A stretch of 7,501 nt of DNA. Source: an uncultured Cytophagaceae bacterium (GTDB taxonomy: Bacteria > Bacteroidota > Bacteroidia > Cytophagales > Spirosomataceae). Both the position numbers and the translations under genes were made by a program. The stretch is taken from contig CAILUB010000246.1 in NCBI GenBank assembly GCA_903837305.1, positions 1 through 7,501 on the forward strand, given 5' to 3'. Each line of letters begins with the position of its first letter. The first letter of the stretch is position 1. Positions 6,954 through 7,501 of the stretch are shown here, one piece after another. A model generated the notes under the pieces. That model was not told the DNA's origin, did not search any database, and worked only from the letters and a program-made list of their open reading frames with translations.

Positions 6954-7501
6954 GCTATTCGTTAACAGAAAATCATATTCCAGGTCGGAAAATAGTGTTT
7001 GAAGGATCTGAATACCTTTGGCTCGGAGGTACGAATTACTTGAATATTGGTGCACATCCTACCTTTCAAAATGCACTAAAACAAGGAATTGAACAGTATT
7101 CCCAAAACTTCGGCAGCTCCCGTCGCAACAATTTACAATTCTCCATTTGGGAGGATTTTGAACAGGCTTTAGCTTCCCATTTCGGGGTGGAATCAGCTGT
7201 CCTGTGTTCCTCTGGTCTAGCTGCCGCCCAAATCGCCGTCCAATTCACACAACAAAAAGGATTAACCTTAAACCTAGCTCCCCAGGCACACCCTGCCTTG
7301 TGGCGCCACCCCTATAAACCAGTCGCTGGAAGCTATTCTGAATGGATCTCAACCCATCAAAAAGGCCAAAGACTGGTTACAGATGGCATAGGTACCCCAT
7401 GGATTACAACCTTTGATTTCTCGTTTGCGCCCAAAATGGACCCAAGTAATTACTTAATCGTTGACGAATCTCATCGAGTGGGTATTCAAGAAATTGACCT
7501 T
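6950..7501 (+). CDS. AONS-like PLP-dependent aminotransferase class I/II fold enzyme, partial at right edge
   Basis: An open frame starts at the ATG overlapping the epimerase stop (ATGA, 6950-6953) and runs 184 codons to the window edge without a stop. It resembles the alpha-oxoamine synthase group of fold-type I PLP enzymes (8-amino-7-oxononanoate synthase, glycine C-acetyltransferase). A NDYLGL-like segment, GGTNYLNIGAHP, is at 26-37. A glycine/arginine segment, NFGSSRRNN (53-61), replaces the usual GxGGSR pattern. It continues with WEDFEQALASHFGVESAVLCSSG (68-89) and the PLP-ring aspartate motif YLIVDESHRVG (168-178; D172 and H175). The PLP-binding lysine lies beyond the window. The motif divergence suggests it is not a standard biotin-pathway BioF, and no bio genes are present nearby. 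Translational coupling to the epimerase implies a linked role, perhaps in amino acid or peptide metabolism. The exact reaction is unknown. Confidence 0.82.
   Translation, partial: MSYSLTENHIPGRKIVFEGSEYLWLGGTNYLNIGAHPTFQNALKQGIEQYSQNFGSSRRNNLQFSIWEDFEQALASHFGVESAVLCSSGLAAAQIAVQFTQQKGLTLNLAPQAHPALWRHPYKPVAGSYSEWISTHQKGQRLVTDGIGTPWITTFDFSFAPKMDPSNYLIVDESHRVGIQEIDL

Noticed and set aside
7066..7248. Minus-strand open frame of 60 codons near the right edge.
   Set aside because: It lies opposite the AONS-like gene, which has clear family motifs and a coupled start.
1..7501. Mobile element, phage, CRISPR or defence system.
   Set aside because: All long frames are housekeeping or metabolic enzymes with no transposase, integrase, repeat array or marked composition shift visible.

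Overview
The window looks like ordinary chromosomal DNA of a member of the Bacteroidota, probably a Cytophagales-type organism. The signs are start codons preceded by A/T-rich leaders without Shine-Dalgarno sequences, a perfect Bacteroidota-type -7 box (TAnnTTTG) upstream of moaC, the paired exported M20D amidohydrolase and Tat-type sugar isomerase, and protein sequences with the flavour of that phylum. GC content looks like the low-to-mid 40s by eye. The family-level placement is an inference. Coding density is very high: no gap exceeds about 85 bases, and I see no tRNA, rRNA, CRISPR array, insertion sequence or phage gene.

Layout. (1) Positions 1-2291, minus strand: a two-gene operon reading leftward. 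A Tat-signal sugar phosphate isomerase/epimerase-like protein (1368-2291) is followed after 10 nt by a Sec-exported M20D amidohydrolase (35-1357), which ends at a strong intrinsic terminator (1-29). (2) 2292-2365: a 74-nt divergent promoter region. (3) 2366-3610, plus strand: rarA, a replication/recombination AAA+ ATPase. (4) 3585-4713, minus strand: moaC followed after 1 nt by thiamine pyrophosphokinase, whose 3' end overlaps the 3' end of rarA by 26 bp tail to tail. (5) 4714-4796: a second divergent promoter region. (6) 4797 to the right edge, plus strand: a tight operon of moeA, a dipeptide epimerase of the enolase superfamily, and the first 184 codons of an AONS-like PLP-dependent enzyme that runs off the window.

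How the genes fit together. moaC and moeA sit head to head and cover an early and a late step of molybdenum cofactor synthesis (cyclic pyranopterin formation and molybdate insertion). The other moa/mog genes must lie elsewhere. Thiamine pyrophosphokinase shares the moaC transcript, so that unit makes parts of two cofactors. The epimerase and AONS-like enzyme follow moeA with almost no spacing; a role in peptide or peptidoglycan-fragment metabolism is plausible but not shown. The left operon encodes two exported hydrolytic or isomerising enzymes whose substrates cannot be read from sequence.

I found no convincing previously undescribed system. The most open question is the function of the epimerase/AONS-like pair at the right end. 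Other points worth checking are the moaC start choice, the 26-bp convergent overlap, and a possible near-leaderless rarA transcript.
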